Made by a program: the position numbers and the translations under genes
The notes under the pieces: generated by a model
Told to the model about the DNA's origin: nothing
What the model saw: the letters and a program-made list of their open reading frames with translations, nothing else
Databases searched by the model: none
Assembly (NCBI GenBank): GCA_023460795.1
Contig: JAEWPC010000025.1
Span: forward strand, 1-64,000
DNA: 64,000 bases
Reading direction: 5' to 3'
DNA from: Bacillota bacterium
GTDB lineage: Bacteria; Bacillota; Bacilli; Paenibacillales; Paenibacillaceae
In this document: piece by piece, positions 17,263-25,238 of the stretch
How positions within the stretch are numbered: position 1 is the first letter of the stretch
Layout: each line of letters begins with the position of its first letter

Positions 17263-17700
17263 GTGAAGGATAAACAGACGGACCGTTGGAACACGTACGA
17301 GCCGTTCCACGTCGTGCTAGGCGACAAGAAGGTCGCGGATATTATTATTACGAACCACGCGCGAACGCGTTGGACCGACCGGGTAGAGAACGAGAAAACC
17401 GGTTATTCCGACATCGCTCAATATATGTGGGAATGTCTGAAGGATGGCCGCATCGTCTCTTACTACAGGAACGAGCAGGACGTCTACACGATCGACGACG
17501 ACCTCGTTTTCGTTGCGGAATTCGCGCTTAGCGAGACCGATACCGACCTTCTGGGCAATCCGTTGCACAAAATGATCGTCGTCACGTTCCTCGGCCGGAT
17601 GTCCGAGACGATGGAGCTGCGGGACTTGAAGACGTATTATTCGTGGTTAAGGCACTCCAGACGCATGACGTTAATTAAAAACAATCGCAAGCGCCGTTAG
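17263..17700 (+). CDS. Hypothetical protein
   Basis: 145 residues; I do not recognise the family. It starts at GTG 17263 with GGGAAGGGG upstream. Features: no signal or membrane segment; an early NHARTRWTDRV stretch resembling the His-Ala-x-x-Arg pattern of some small toxin or nuclease-like domains; a central YTIDDDLVFVAEFAL strand pair; a basic C-terminal tail (SRRMTLIKNNRKRR) that could contact nucleic acid. It is monocistronic between two terminator-like hairpins. Any function would be speculation. Confidence 0.75.
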   Translation: MKDKQTDRWNTYEPFHVVLGDKKVADIIITNHARTRWTDRVENEKTGYSDIAQYMWECLKDGRIVSYYRNEQDVYTIDDDLVFVAEFALSETDTDLLGNPLHKMIVVTFLGRMSETMELRDLKTYYSWLRHSRRMTLIKNNRKRR

Positions 17701-17722
17701 TTGCCGATTGCGTATAGCCAAG

Positions 17723-17754
17723 ACAAGAGCATGCCCTGAGGGCATGCTCTTGTT
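17723..17754 (+). terminator. Hairpin after the 17263 gene
   Basis: A perfect 14-base inverted repeat (ACAAGAGCATGCCC / GGGCATGCTCTTGT) with a TGA loop. The T run is poor (TGTTCG), so termination strength is uncertain. It lies just before the TATAAT (17771-17776) that may drive the LysR gene. Confidence 0.65.
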
Positions 17755-17807
17755 CGTGTGCGGCTTATGGTATAATTCGTTCAGATAGCGGCGGAAGGGG
17801 AACGATT

Positions 17808-18710
17808 ATGGCGCTTAACGTGCACCAACTACATATCTTTTACACCGTGGCGGAGAGAGGAAGCTTCTCGGCAGCCGCCCAAGCGCTGCATATGACTCAA
17901 CCCGCGGTGACGATGCAGGTGCAGGCGTTGGAAGAGCGATACGGAACGAAGCTGTTGAACCGGACGACCAAGAAGCTGGAACTGACGGAAGCGGGTCATA
18001 GGCTGCTGCCCCAGGCGCGGAAAGCGATCGAATTAATGCGGGAAACCGATGCGCTCATGATCCGTTTCGTCGAGGAATTGAAAGGCAGGCTCGTGTTCGC
18101 GGCCAGCTTGACGTTCGGCGAATACGTGCTGCCGCGTCTCTTGGGCACGTTCTTGCGCAAATACCCCGAGATATCCGTAAACATGAAGGTAATGAATACG
18201 ACGGAAATCATAGAAGCGATCGGTTCGCAGGGGCTCGATTTCGGCATTATCGAGGCGCCTCGCGACGTGCCGGGCTTCGACGCGGAGCCGGTCATGAACG
18301 ACGAGCTGACGCTTATCGTGCCGGCGGCTCATCCTTTCGCTTCCCGCGAGGAGGTCGAGCTCTCGGAAGTTATTCTAGAGCCGATGGTTCTCCGGGAGAA
18401 AGGCTCGGGTACGCGCCAGATTATGGAGGATGAGCTGCTGCGGCACGGCGTGACGGAAGGCCAGTTGAACATCGCGAGCGAATTCGGAAGCACGGGCGCG
18501 GTCAAATCGGCGGTCGAGGCAGGCTTGGGTCTGTCCATCATCTCGAAATGGACGATCAAGCACGAGGTTGCGCTCGGATTGGTTAAGCCGGTGAGAATCA
18601 AAGGCGTGTCGTTCGTGCGGCAATTTTACGCCGTGAGGCTGCAATCGTCTCTGCTTCCGATTCCGGCAGCCGCGCTGCTGCACGACTTAAGGGAGCTGAC
18701 GCATGAATAA
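17808..18710 (+). CDS. LysR-family transcriptional regulator
   Basis: 300 residues, the usual LysR length. The N-terminal winged HTH (about 5-65) reads LHIFYTVAERGSFSAAAQAL and MTQPAVTMQVQALEE. The substrate-binding domain is type 2 periplasmic-like (about 90-295). It resembles the CysL/YwfK subgroup that controls sulfur assimilation genes, but the ligand and target are not visible. No cysteine operon lies nearby. TATAAT at 17771-17776 is a likely -10. The stop overlaps the PHP gene by eight bases, so the two are probably co-expressed. Confidence 0.9.
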   Translation: MALNVHQLHIFYTVAERGSFSAAAQALHMTQPAVTMQVQALEERYGTKLLNRTTKKLELTEAGHRLLPQARKAIELMRETDALMIRFVEELKGRLVFAASLTFGEYVLPRLLGTFLRKYPEISVNMKVMNTTEIIEAIGSQGLDFGIIEAPRDVPGFDAEPVMNDELTLIVPAAHPFASREEVELSEVILEPMVLREKGSGTRQIMEDELLRHGVTEGQLNIASEFGSTGAVKSAVEAGLGLSIISKWTIKHEVALGLVKPVRIKGVSFVRQFYAVRLQSSLLPIPAAALLHDLRELTHE

Positions 18711-19545
18711 TCGAGCGGATTTACACACGCATACGACGGCTTCGGACGGGAAGAACCGGCCTTCCGTTAACGTGAAGATGGCCGCCGAGATCGGTTTGGG
18801 CGCGATCGCCATCACCGATCACGATACGGTGGCCGGCATTCCGGAAGCGCTCGAAACCGGTAAGGAAGCGGGCATTGTCGTCGTGCCGGGCGTAGAGATC
18901 AGCACGGCTGCCCTGGGCAAAGACATCCATATTCTCGGCTACGGCATCGATTATCGCGACGATCGATTCTTGAAGCGCCTGCTTACGCTTCGGGATACGC
19001 GCAACAGCCGCAACGAGATGATCGTCGCGCGTCTGAACGACCTAGGGATGACGATTACGATGGACGAGGTCGTCGCGGAAGCAAACCGCAACCGGCGCGG
19101 GGACGGTACGATAGGCCGCCCGCACATCGCGCAAGTGCTCGTCGATAGAGGTTATCTATCGGACCTGCGGGAAGCGTTCGATAAGTACCTCGGGGAGGGC
19201 CAGGCAGCATACGTCGTTCCGCCGCGCATCGAGCCGCTTACGGCGGTGCAATGGATTCATGAAGCGGGAGGCAAGGCGATCGTGGCGCATCCCGGGTTAT
19301 ACGGGGAGGACGAGCTTGTGGCATCGCTCTTGGACGGCGGCGCGGACGGACTCGAGGCATACCATTCCGATCATGACGAAGCCGAGGAACGCAAGTACGA
19401 GAAGCTTGCAAGAGAACGCGGCAAGCTGATCACCGGAGGCTCGGATTATCACGGCTCGCGGGAAGGCGTCGTCTTCCATGGACCGATCGGTAACCGGACG
19501 GTGGATCTGTCGGTGGCGAAGCTGCTGCTCGGTGGCCGGGCATGA
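18703..19545 (+). CDS. PHP-domain phosphatase (RNase AM/TrpH type)
   Basis: 280 residues with a full set of PHP metal motifs: DLHTHT (6-11), ITDHDT (37-42), GVEIS, an insert domain of about 90 residues, IVAHPG (about 193) and GGSDYHGS (about 245). Members of this YciV/TrpH-type group hydrolyse 3',5'-nucleoside bisphosphates and short RNA 5' ends. Cytoplasmic and metal-dependent. It overlaps the upstream LysR gene and, by four bases, the downstream CWC gene, so the three form one coupled unit. Confidence 0.9.
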   Translation: MNNRADLHTHTTASDGKNRPSVNVKMAAEIGLGAIAITDHDTVAGIPEALETGKEAGIVVVPGVEISTAALGKDIHILGYGIDYRDDRFLKRLLTLRDTRNSRNEMIVARLNDLGMTITMDEVVAEANRNRRGDGTIGRPHIAQVLVDRGYLSDLREAFDKYLGEGQAAYVVPPRIEPLTAVQWIHEAGGKAIVAHPGLYGEDELVASLLDGGADGLEAYHSDHDEAEERKYEKLARERGKLITGGSDYHGSREGVVFHGPIGNRTVDLSVAKLLLGGRA

Positions 19546-19733
19546 GGTGTCCGATCTGCGGCGATGACAGCCGTTGCGGCATGGAGGCAGGGAAGCCGAT
19601 CCACGAATGCTGGTGCAGCAAGCGGATGTTCCCGCCGGAAATCATAACGCTCGTTCCCGAGGCTTTGCGGGAACGAGCGTGTATATGCGAAGCTTGTATA
19701 GAGCGGCTCGGTCGGCCAGGCGACGTTATTTGA
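19542..19733 (+). CDS. Cysteine-rich CWC family protein
   Basis: 63 residues with eight cysteines arranged as CPICG, RCG, ECWC and CICEAC, typical of the small cysteine-rich CWC family and probably metal-binding (zinc). ALRERACICEACI is the family's C-terminal signature. Function unknown. The ATG overlaps the stop of the PHP gene, and the 3' end overlaps the convergent rqcH gene by eight bases. Confidence 0.85.
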   Translation: MRCPICGDDSRCGMEAGKPIHECWCSKRMFPPEIITLVPEALRERACICEACIERLGRPGDVI

Positions 19734-21450
19734 TCGCGGACGGCAAGCTTTGGATGAGCGTTTCGTCCGGATTAACGTAGATTGTCGTCTGGCTATCGTA
19801 CGTGACGAAGCCCGGTTTGGCGCCGTTCGGCTTGCGCACGTTGCGGATGCGCGTGTAGTCGACAGGCACGTTGCTCGACTGCTTCGCCTTGCTGTAGTAA
19901 GCTGCGATGGTGGCGGCTTCGCGCAGCGTCTGGTCCCCGTATTCCTGGCTTCGGATAAGCACGTGGGAGCCGGGAATATCCTTCGTATGAAGCCATGTAT
20001 CGTTGGGAGCTCCGAGTTTGTTCGTTACGTAATCGTTTTGCGTGTTGTTTTTGCCGACATAGATCGGAACGCCTTCGCTGGACGTGTAACACAGCAGGGC
20101 GGGCCGGTCTTTTTTCTTTTTCCTGAACCCTCGCTTCAAGCCCCTCGCACGGATATAGCCTTGTTCGATGAGCTCCTCGCGAATTTCTTCGATGTCCGCG
20201 GGCGTCGCGGTCTCGAGCCCTTGCAGCACGGAAGCCAAGTATATGATCTCGGCTCTGGCGGCATCCATCTGCTCCGCGATGACCGTCCGGCTGTTCTTCA
20301 GCTTATTGTATTTGCGGAAATACCGCTGCGCGTTCTCGTTAGGGGTGAGCAGCGGATCAAGCGTAACCGGTATCGTCGATTGATTCTCGTCGTAATAGTC
20401 GACGATGTCGACCTTCTTATCCCCCTTGGTCAGGAGATGCAGCTGCGCGGTCAGCAGCTCGCCGATCTTCCGCAGCTGGTTGGCATCCTCGGCTTCCCTC
20501 AGCGACTCTTCCAGCTTGATCAGCTTTTTCTCGTTTTTGGCGGTCTCGTTGACGAGGAAACGGCTCAAATCCGCCGTTCGCTGACGAACAAGGTCGCGCA
20601 CGGCTTTGTCTTGGTAGTACCGGTCCAGACAGACGTGAATCGATTCGAACAACGAGGCTTTGCCTTGAAGATGGGTGAGCGATATGGCGGAAAAATGCGT
20701 CTTCCCGTCGAGAGTCTCTACTAGCGTCGGTTCGAATTGATGAGCCGCCACTTGTTGCATGAGCTCGCTGAAGGCGTTCCATAACGGGCGATTCGCCGAT
20801 TCGGCGCGATACTTGACTTCGTTCGCCGCGAGCATGCTCATGCCCGTGTAAGCGCCGACCAGCCATGAAGCGTCGCCTTCGTCTGCTCCCGACTGCTCTC
20901 GCGCGGCCGCGAAACCGGATTCGGTCTCGGAGAGCGGATCGCGTTTATCTTGCGAGGGGGGAGCCATGTACGAGGTTCCAGGCAAGACGACGCGATAACT
21001 GCTGATCGCGGGCGTAACGTGGCGTATGCCGTCATGAATGACGCCGGTTGCAGGATCCAATAGGATGAGGTTGCTGTGCCGCCCCATGATCTCGAGCACG
21101 ACTTGCTTCAGAGAGTAATCGCCGAGCTCGTCGCGATGGCGGATATCGAATTGGACGATCCTCTCCAGGCCGACCTGCCGAACGGCTTCGATGACGCCGC
21201 CTTCGCAATATTTGCGCAGCAGCATGCAGAACATCGGCGGCTCCGGCGGATTCTCCCAAGCTTGCTCCGTCCAATGCAGGCGCGGTATGGAAGGGTGGGC
21301 GGACAGCAGCAGGCGGCCGTTAACGCCTTGGCCGCGAATGTGCCACACCATCTCGTTGTCGGTGGGCTGATAAATTTTATGAATACGCGCGTTGACGCAG
21401 CTTTGCAGCTCTTGGACGAGCGCGCGGGTGACGATTCCGTCGAGTGACAT
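19726..21450 (-). CDS. rqcH: Rqc2/NEMF homologue RqcH (NFACT family)
   Basis: 574 residues. RqcH binds obstructed 50S subunits carrying peptidyl-tRNA and recruits tRNA-Ala to add C-terminal alanine tails for degradation. Order: NFACT-N (1-170; PPMFCMLLRKYCEGG, EIMGRHSNLILLD), helix-hairpin-helix, long coiled coil (about 290-430), and NFACT-R at the C-terminus (LHTKDIPGSHVLIRS). The residue pair remembered as Asp97-Arg98 in Bacillus RqcH is Glu96-Arg97 here. The gene is followed in Bacillus by the Ca2+ ATPase gene yloB; here the ATPase is adjacent but divergent. Confidence 0.95.
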   Translation of the reverse strand: MSLDGIVTRALVQELQSCVNARIHKIYQPTDNEMVWHIRGQGVNGRLLLSAHPSIPRLHWTEQAWENPPEPPMFCMLLRKYCEGGVIEAVRQVGLERIVQFDIRHRDELGDYSLKQVVLEIMGRHSNLILLDPATGVIHDGIRHVTPAISSYRVVLPGTSYMAPPSQDKRDPLSETESGFAAAREQSGADEGDASWLVGAYTGMSMLAANEVKYRAESANRPLWNAFSELMQQVAAHQFEPTLVETLDGKTHFSAISLTHLQGKASLFESIHVCLDRYYQDKAVRDLVRQRTADLSRFLVNETAKNEKKLIKLEESLREAEDANQLRKIGELLTAQLHLLTKGDKKVDIVDYYDENQSTIPVTLDPLLTPNENAQRYFRKYNKLKNSRTVIAEQMDAARAEIIYLASVLQGLETATPADIEEIREELIEQGYIRARGLKRGFRKKKKDRPALLCYTSSEGVPIYVGKNNTQNDYVTNKLGAPNDTWLHTKDIPGSHVLIRSQEYGDQTLREAATIAAYYSKAKQSSNVPVDYTRIRNVRKPNGAKPGFVTYDSQTTIYVNPDETLIQSLPSAIK

Positions 21451-21926
21451 GATTGGATGCTCCTCGTTCGATGTAGGTATGGTGAAGACCTATGGCCATT
21501 ATCCCCTTAGGTCAGGAAAACGGGGTCGGCGGCGATGACGGTGCGGAGATATTGACCGCGTTAAGCGTTACGAGCGGAAGATTTAAGCTGATAGATGCGC
21601 GAAATACAGTTATTCTTCGTTTCGGGTGTCGCCTTGGTCGAGTGAGTGCATGAAGTGCAGTTAAGCTGGTCAAATGCACTTGTTTTCGGTGATCATGCCT
21701 ACTTTGGATGTACTTCGTGCAGGTAGTGAGCTGATGAACTCGATTGTCGGATAAATAACTGTATTCCATTCAGGCAGGCAAGTCTTGCGGAATGCAGACT
21801 CGTCGCCCGCTCCTAATGATGCCACAGTTCAGGTCAAAGGGAAAGTGCGGCCAGGTGTACAACCCGGGATATTTCCCAGCTTGTCTGAATACATATAGGA
21901 CGTAAAAGCGGATAAGCGGGAGGGAG
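21451..21926. other. 476-bp intergenic region between rqcH and the Ca2+ ATPase gene
   Basis: Divergent upstream region. It holds the four-unit repeat described separately (21596-21776) and the RBS of both genes. No convincing sigma-A promoter pair and no coding frame with an RBS were found outside the repeat. The stretch is AT-richer than flanking genes. Confidence 0.6.
21596..21776 (+). repeat. Four-unit intergenic repeat, copy A
   Basis: Four degenerate units each end in a hexamer related to CAGTTA: CAGTTA at 21607, CAGTTA at 21658, CAGGTA at 21720 and CAGGCA at 21771, spaced 51, 62 and 51 bp. Unit 2 (TGCATGAAGTGCAGTTA) is partly palindromic. Units 2 to 4 match copy B at 35945-36074 in sequence and exact or near-exact spacing (TGCAYGAAGTGCAGTT; CGTGCAGGTA; TAACTGTAYTCCATKCAG). 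It lies between divergent rqcH and the ATPase gene. Confidence 0.75.
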
Positions 21927-24728
21927 ATGGCCGTCGTGGAACGGAAGGCATGGCATCAGCTAAGCGAGGGGCAGCTGCTGGGGGCATTGAATACGGATTT
22001 CGAAAAGGGGTTGTCTGCGGAGGAGGCGGCGAATCGGCTGACGGCGGGCGGTCCGAACGAGCTGCAGGAGAAGCGCGCGGAGTCTCCGTTGAAGCTGCTG
22101 CTCAATCAATTCAAGGATTTCATGGTGCTGGTGCTCGTAGGCGCGGTCGTCATCTCCGGACTGCTGGGAGAAATGCTGGACGCGCTCACGATTATCGCCA
22201 TCATTCTGATTAACGGGGTTCTCGGCTTCTACCAAGAGTTCCGGGCGGAGCGCTCGTTGCGCGCGTTGAAGGAGCTGTCCGCGCCGAGCGCGAAAGTGCT
22301 GCGCGGAGGCGCCATACACATCATTCCCGCGAGGCAGCTCGTGCCGGGAGACGTCGTGCTGTTAGAGAGCGGTGACCGCGTGCCGGCGGATTTGCGATTC
22401 ATCGAATGCAACCAATGCGCGGTGGACGAGTCGGCGCTTACCGGCGAATCGGTACCCGTCGTCAAGGATCCCGGCGCGATCGCCGCCGAAGCGCCTCCGC
22501 TCGGCGACCGCAAAAACTGCGGCTACCTCGGAACGATGGTCACTCGAGGGACGGCGAAGGGCGTCGTGACGGTGACCGGCATGTCCACGGAGATGGGCAA
22601 AATCGCCGATCTGATCCAATCGACGGAAGAGGCGGACACGCCGCTTCAGCACCGGCTTGAACAACTCGGCAAAATTCTGATCATCGTCGCCATCGCGCTG
22701 ACGATCGTCGTCGTGCTTGCCGGCGTCCTGCACGGACAGCCGATGTACGACATGTTCCTCGCGGGGGTCAGCCTCGCCGTCGCCGCCATTCCGGAAGGGC
22801 TGCCCGCGATCGTGACGATCGCGCTGGCGCTCGGCGTGCAGCGGATGATCAGGCGCAGGGCGATCGTACGCAAGCTGCCGTCGGTCGAGACGCTCGGTTG
22901 CGCCTCGGTTATCTGCTCCGACAAGACGGGCACGCTCACGCAGAATAAAATGACCGTTACCCAATTATGGCTAGGCGACCGCACGATCGAAGTGACCGGA
23001 GAAGGATACGAGCCGACGGGACAGCTGAAGGAAGCGGGCAAATGGATCGACGCCAAAGGCGACGCGGCGCTACGCAGACTGACGCAAATCGCGGCCTTAT
23101 GCAACAACTCCGAGGTTACCCGAGAGGAACCGGCTCCCGAACTTAAGAAGCGGAAGAACGCGAAGGGGACGGTCGAGGACAAAGCCGACTGGCGCGTCAA
23201 AGGCGATCCGACCGAAGCCGCGCTCATCGTGCTCGCCGCCAAAACCGGCATGAACAAAAGCGCGCTGGCGAACCTATACAAGCGAGAGAAGGAGTTCCCG
23301 TTCGATCCGGACCGCAAGCGGATGTCCGTGCTCGTCTCCCATCAAGGCGGCAAGCTCATCTGCACGAAGGGAGCGCCGGACCTGCTCGTTCAACGCTGCG
23401 CGTACGTGCTGTGGGGAGAGCATGTCGTTCCGTTCACCGACTCGCTGAAATTGAAGGTGAGGCAGGCGAACGAAGCGATGGCGAGAGACTCCTTGCGCGT
23501 GCTCGGCCTTGCCTACCGCGAGATCAAAAGCGTCGATGCATGCGATAACGAGGAACAAGCCGAGAACGGGCTCATCTTCGTCGGTCTGACCGGTATGATG
23601 GACCCGCCGCGCAAAGAAGTGAAGGATGCGATCGCCAAGTGCCGCCAAGCCGGCATCAAGACGATCATGATTACCGGAGATCACGGCATCACCGCGGAAG
23701 CGATCGCCAAGACGCTCGGCATTATCGGCAGAACCGGCCGCGTCGTCACCGGCACGGAACTGTCGGCGATGGACGACGCGCAGCTCGAGCAGATCGCCGA
23801 CGACGTCAACGTATACGCCCGCGTGTCGCCGGAGCATAAGCTTCGCATCGTGCAGGCGCTGCAACGGCGCGGCCACGTCGTCGCGATGACCGGAGACGGC
23901 GTGAACGACGCGCCTGCGGTGAAAGCCGCGGACATCGGCATCGCGATGGGGATTACCGGCACGGACGTCACGAAGGAAGCTTCGTCGCTCATCCTCGCCG
24001 ACGACAACTTCTCGACGATCGTCGCGGCGGTCGAGGAAGGGCGCGGCATCTACGAGAACATCCGCAAATTCATCCGGTACTTGCTGGCCTCTAACGTCGG
24101 AGAGATCATGACGATGTTCATGGCGATGATGGCGGGATTCCCGCTGCCGCTCGTGCCGATTCAAATTCTATGGGTCAACCTCGTCACCGACGGTCTGCCG
24201 GCGATGGCGCTCGGCGTCGACCAAGCGGAAAGCGATCTGATGCAGCACAAGCCGCGCTCGGCGAAGGAGAATATATTCGCTCGCCGGCTCGGCTGGAAAA
24301 TCATCAGCCGCGGCATTCTGATCGGTTTATGCACGCTCGGAGCGTTCGTGCTGGCTCTGAACGACGGCCAAGGGCTCGTCCATGCGCAGACCGTGGCGTT
24401 CGCGACGCTCGTCATGGCTCAGCTCATCCATGTGTTCGATTGCCGCAGCTCTCGCTCTATTTTCCATCGGAAGTTCTTCGAGAATAAGTTCCTGGTGCTT
24501 GCCGTTCTGTCGTCGCTCCTGTTGATGCTGGCCGTGCTCTACATCGAGCCGTTGCAGCCGGTATTCAAGACGGTGCCGCTCGATTGGCGCGATTGGGCGC
24601 TCGTGGCGGTCGCCGCGGGCATTCCGACGTTCGCGATGGGCATCGGCAGCGTGCTCGGCACGTCCAAACCGAAGAAACGCAAAATTTCGTACGGAAGCGG
24701 CGCTTCGCCTCGTCAAATCGCCCGCTAG
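21927..24728 (+). CDS. P-type Ca2+-transporting ATPase (P2A type, YloB-like)
   Basis: 933-residue ATP-driven cation pump. Order: N-terminal cation ATPase domain, M1-M2, actuator TGES (about 173), M3-M4 with the PEGLPA ligand motif (about 289), phosphorylation site SDKTGTLTQ (about 331), nucleotide-binding domain, hinge TGDGVNDAPA (about 656), and M5-M10. The SERCA-like PEGLP motif and length support Ca2+ (or Mn2+) export. The ATG at 21927 is close to GGAGGG; GTG at 21936 has better spacing and is an alternative. A terminator follows, so the gene is monocistronic. Confidence 0.93.
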   Translation: MAVVERKAWHQLSEGQLLGALNTDFEKGLSAEEAANRLTAGGPNELQEKRAESPLKLLLNQFKDFMVLVLVGAVVISGLLGEMLDALTIIAIILINGVLGFYQEFRAERSLRALKELSAPSAKVLRGGAIHIIPARQLVPGDVVLLESGDRVPADLRFIECNQCAVDESALTGESVPVVKDPGAIAAEAPPLGDRKNCGYLGTMVTRGTAKGVVTVTGMSTEMGKIADLIQSTEEADTPLQHRLEQLGKILIIVAIALTIVVVLAGVLHGQPMYDMFLAGVSLAVAAIPEGLPAIVTIALALGVQRMIRRRAIVRKLPSVETLGCASVICSDKTGTLTQNKMTVTQLWLGDRTIEVTGEGYEPTGQLKEAGKWIDAKGDAALRRLTQIAALCNNSEVTREEPAPELKKRKNAKGTVEDKADWRVKGDPTEAALIVLAAKTGMNKSALANLYKREKEFPFDPDRKRMSVLVSHQGGKLICTKGAPDLLVQRCAYVLWGEHVVPFTDSLKLKVRQANEAMARDSLRVLGLAYREIKSVDACDNEEQAENGLIFVGLTGMMDPPRKEVKDAIAKCRQAGIKTIMITGDHGITAEAIAKTLGIIGRTGRVVTGTELSAMDDAQLEQIADDVNVYARVSPEHKLRIVQALQRRGHVVAMTGDGVNDAPAVKAADIGIAMGITGTDVTKEASSLILADDNFSTIVAAVEEGRGIYENIRKFIRYLLASNVGEIMTMFMAMMAGFPLPLVPIQILWVNLVTDGLPAMALGVDQAESDLMQHKPRSAKENIFARRLGWKIISRGILIGLCTLGAFVLALNDGQGLVHAQTVAFATLVMAQLIHVFDCRSSRSIFHRKFFENKFLVLAVLSSLLLMLAVLYIEPLQPVFKTVPLDWRDWALVAVAAGIPTFAMGIGSVLGTSKPKKRKISYGSGASPRQIAR

Positions 24729-24760
24729 ATGATTAACTGAAAACGAGCACTCATCGTATT

Positions 24761-24811
24761 ACCGCGAGACTTGAATCTTCTATCGGAAGATTCTCGGACT
24801 TGCGGTTTTTT
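24761..24811 (+). terminator. Intrinsic terminator after the Ca2+ ATPase gene
   Basis: Stem ACCGC / GCGGT with an inner perfect eight-base stem GAATCTTC / GAAGATTC, followed by a T run. Confidence 0.82.
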
Positions 24812-24838
24812 GCATCCAACTCAGGCGATCAAGATCGG

Positions 24839-25095
24839 AGGTGGGACAACCGCGACAACTTGCCATACGCCTACCGAATCCTCACGCAAGGCGTCTTCGG
24901 GAGCTTGGCAGGGTTCCGTACCCGCTCGTGCGGGGCAAGGGGGAGCGTTCGTTCAGGCGGGTCGGCTGGGACGATGCGCTGGATCGGATCGCGGGACGAA
25001 TCGGAGGAATCGATCCGAAGCAGCTGGCGTTCTATCTAACCGCGCGGGGCATTACGAACGATGATGTACGCCGACGGATCTTGCCCTCCGGTTAG
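24839..25095 (+). pseudogene. Molybdopterin oxidoreductase (FdhF-like alpha subunit) remnant
   Basis: Two blocks in different frames match the N-terminal part of FdhF/YdeP-type molybdopterin oxidoreductases: WDNRDNLPYAYRILTQGV (24842-24895) and, shifted in frame, ELGRVPYPLVRGKGER plus WDDALDRIAGRI and LAFYLTARGITND (about 24901-25070). In intact proteins a Cys-containing segment of roughly 50-60 residues separates the blocks, and it is missing here, as are the final 600 or more residues. Interpretation: a decayed fragment with an internal deletion and a 3' truncation. No intact molybdoenzyme is seen nearby. The blocks are matched from memory of the family. Confidence 0.7.
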
Positions 25096-25238
25096 GGAAT
25101 CACGTGCGCGGGCTTCATTCGCGCGGATTCGATGAACATCTACACGCATAAGGAACGAATCGTCGGATTATAGTGAGACCGATGCCGAAACGTGTATAAT
25201 GGACGGTGAATATCTACCATTCGGGAGGAACACGGTCC

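Noticed and set aside
21512..21769. Minus-strand open frame of 85 codons in the rqcH-ATPase gap
   Set aside because: It coincides with the repeated non-coding element, has no RBS, and the equivalent element copies are not open.
24800..25064. Intact small genes in the ATPase-purT gap
   Set aside because: The open frames split recognisable molybdoenzyme blocks across two frames, so a pseudogene explains them better.
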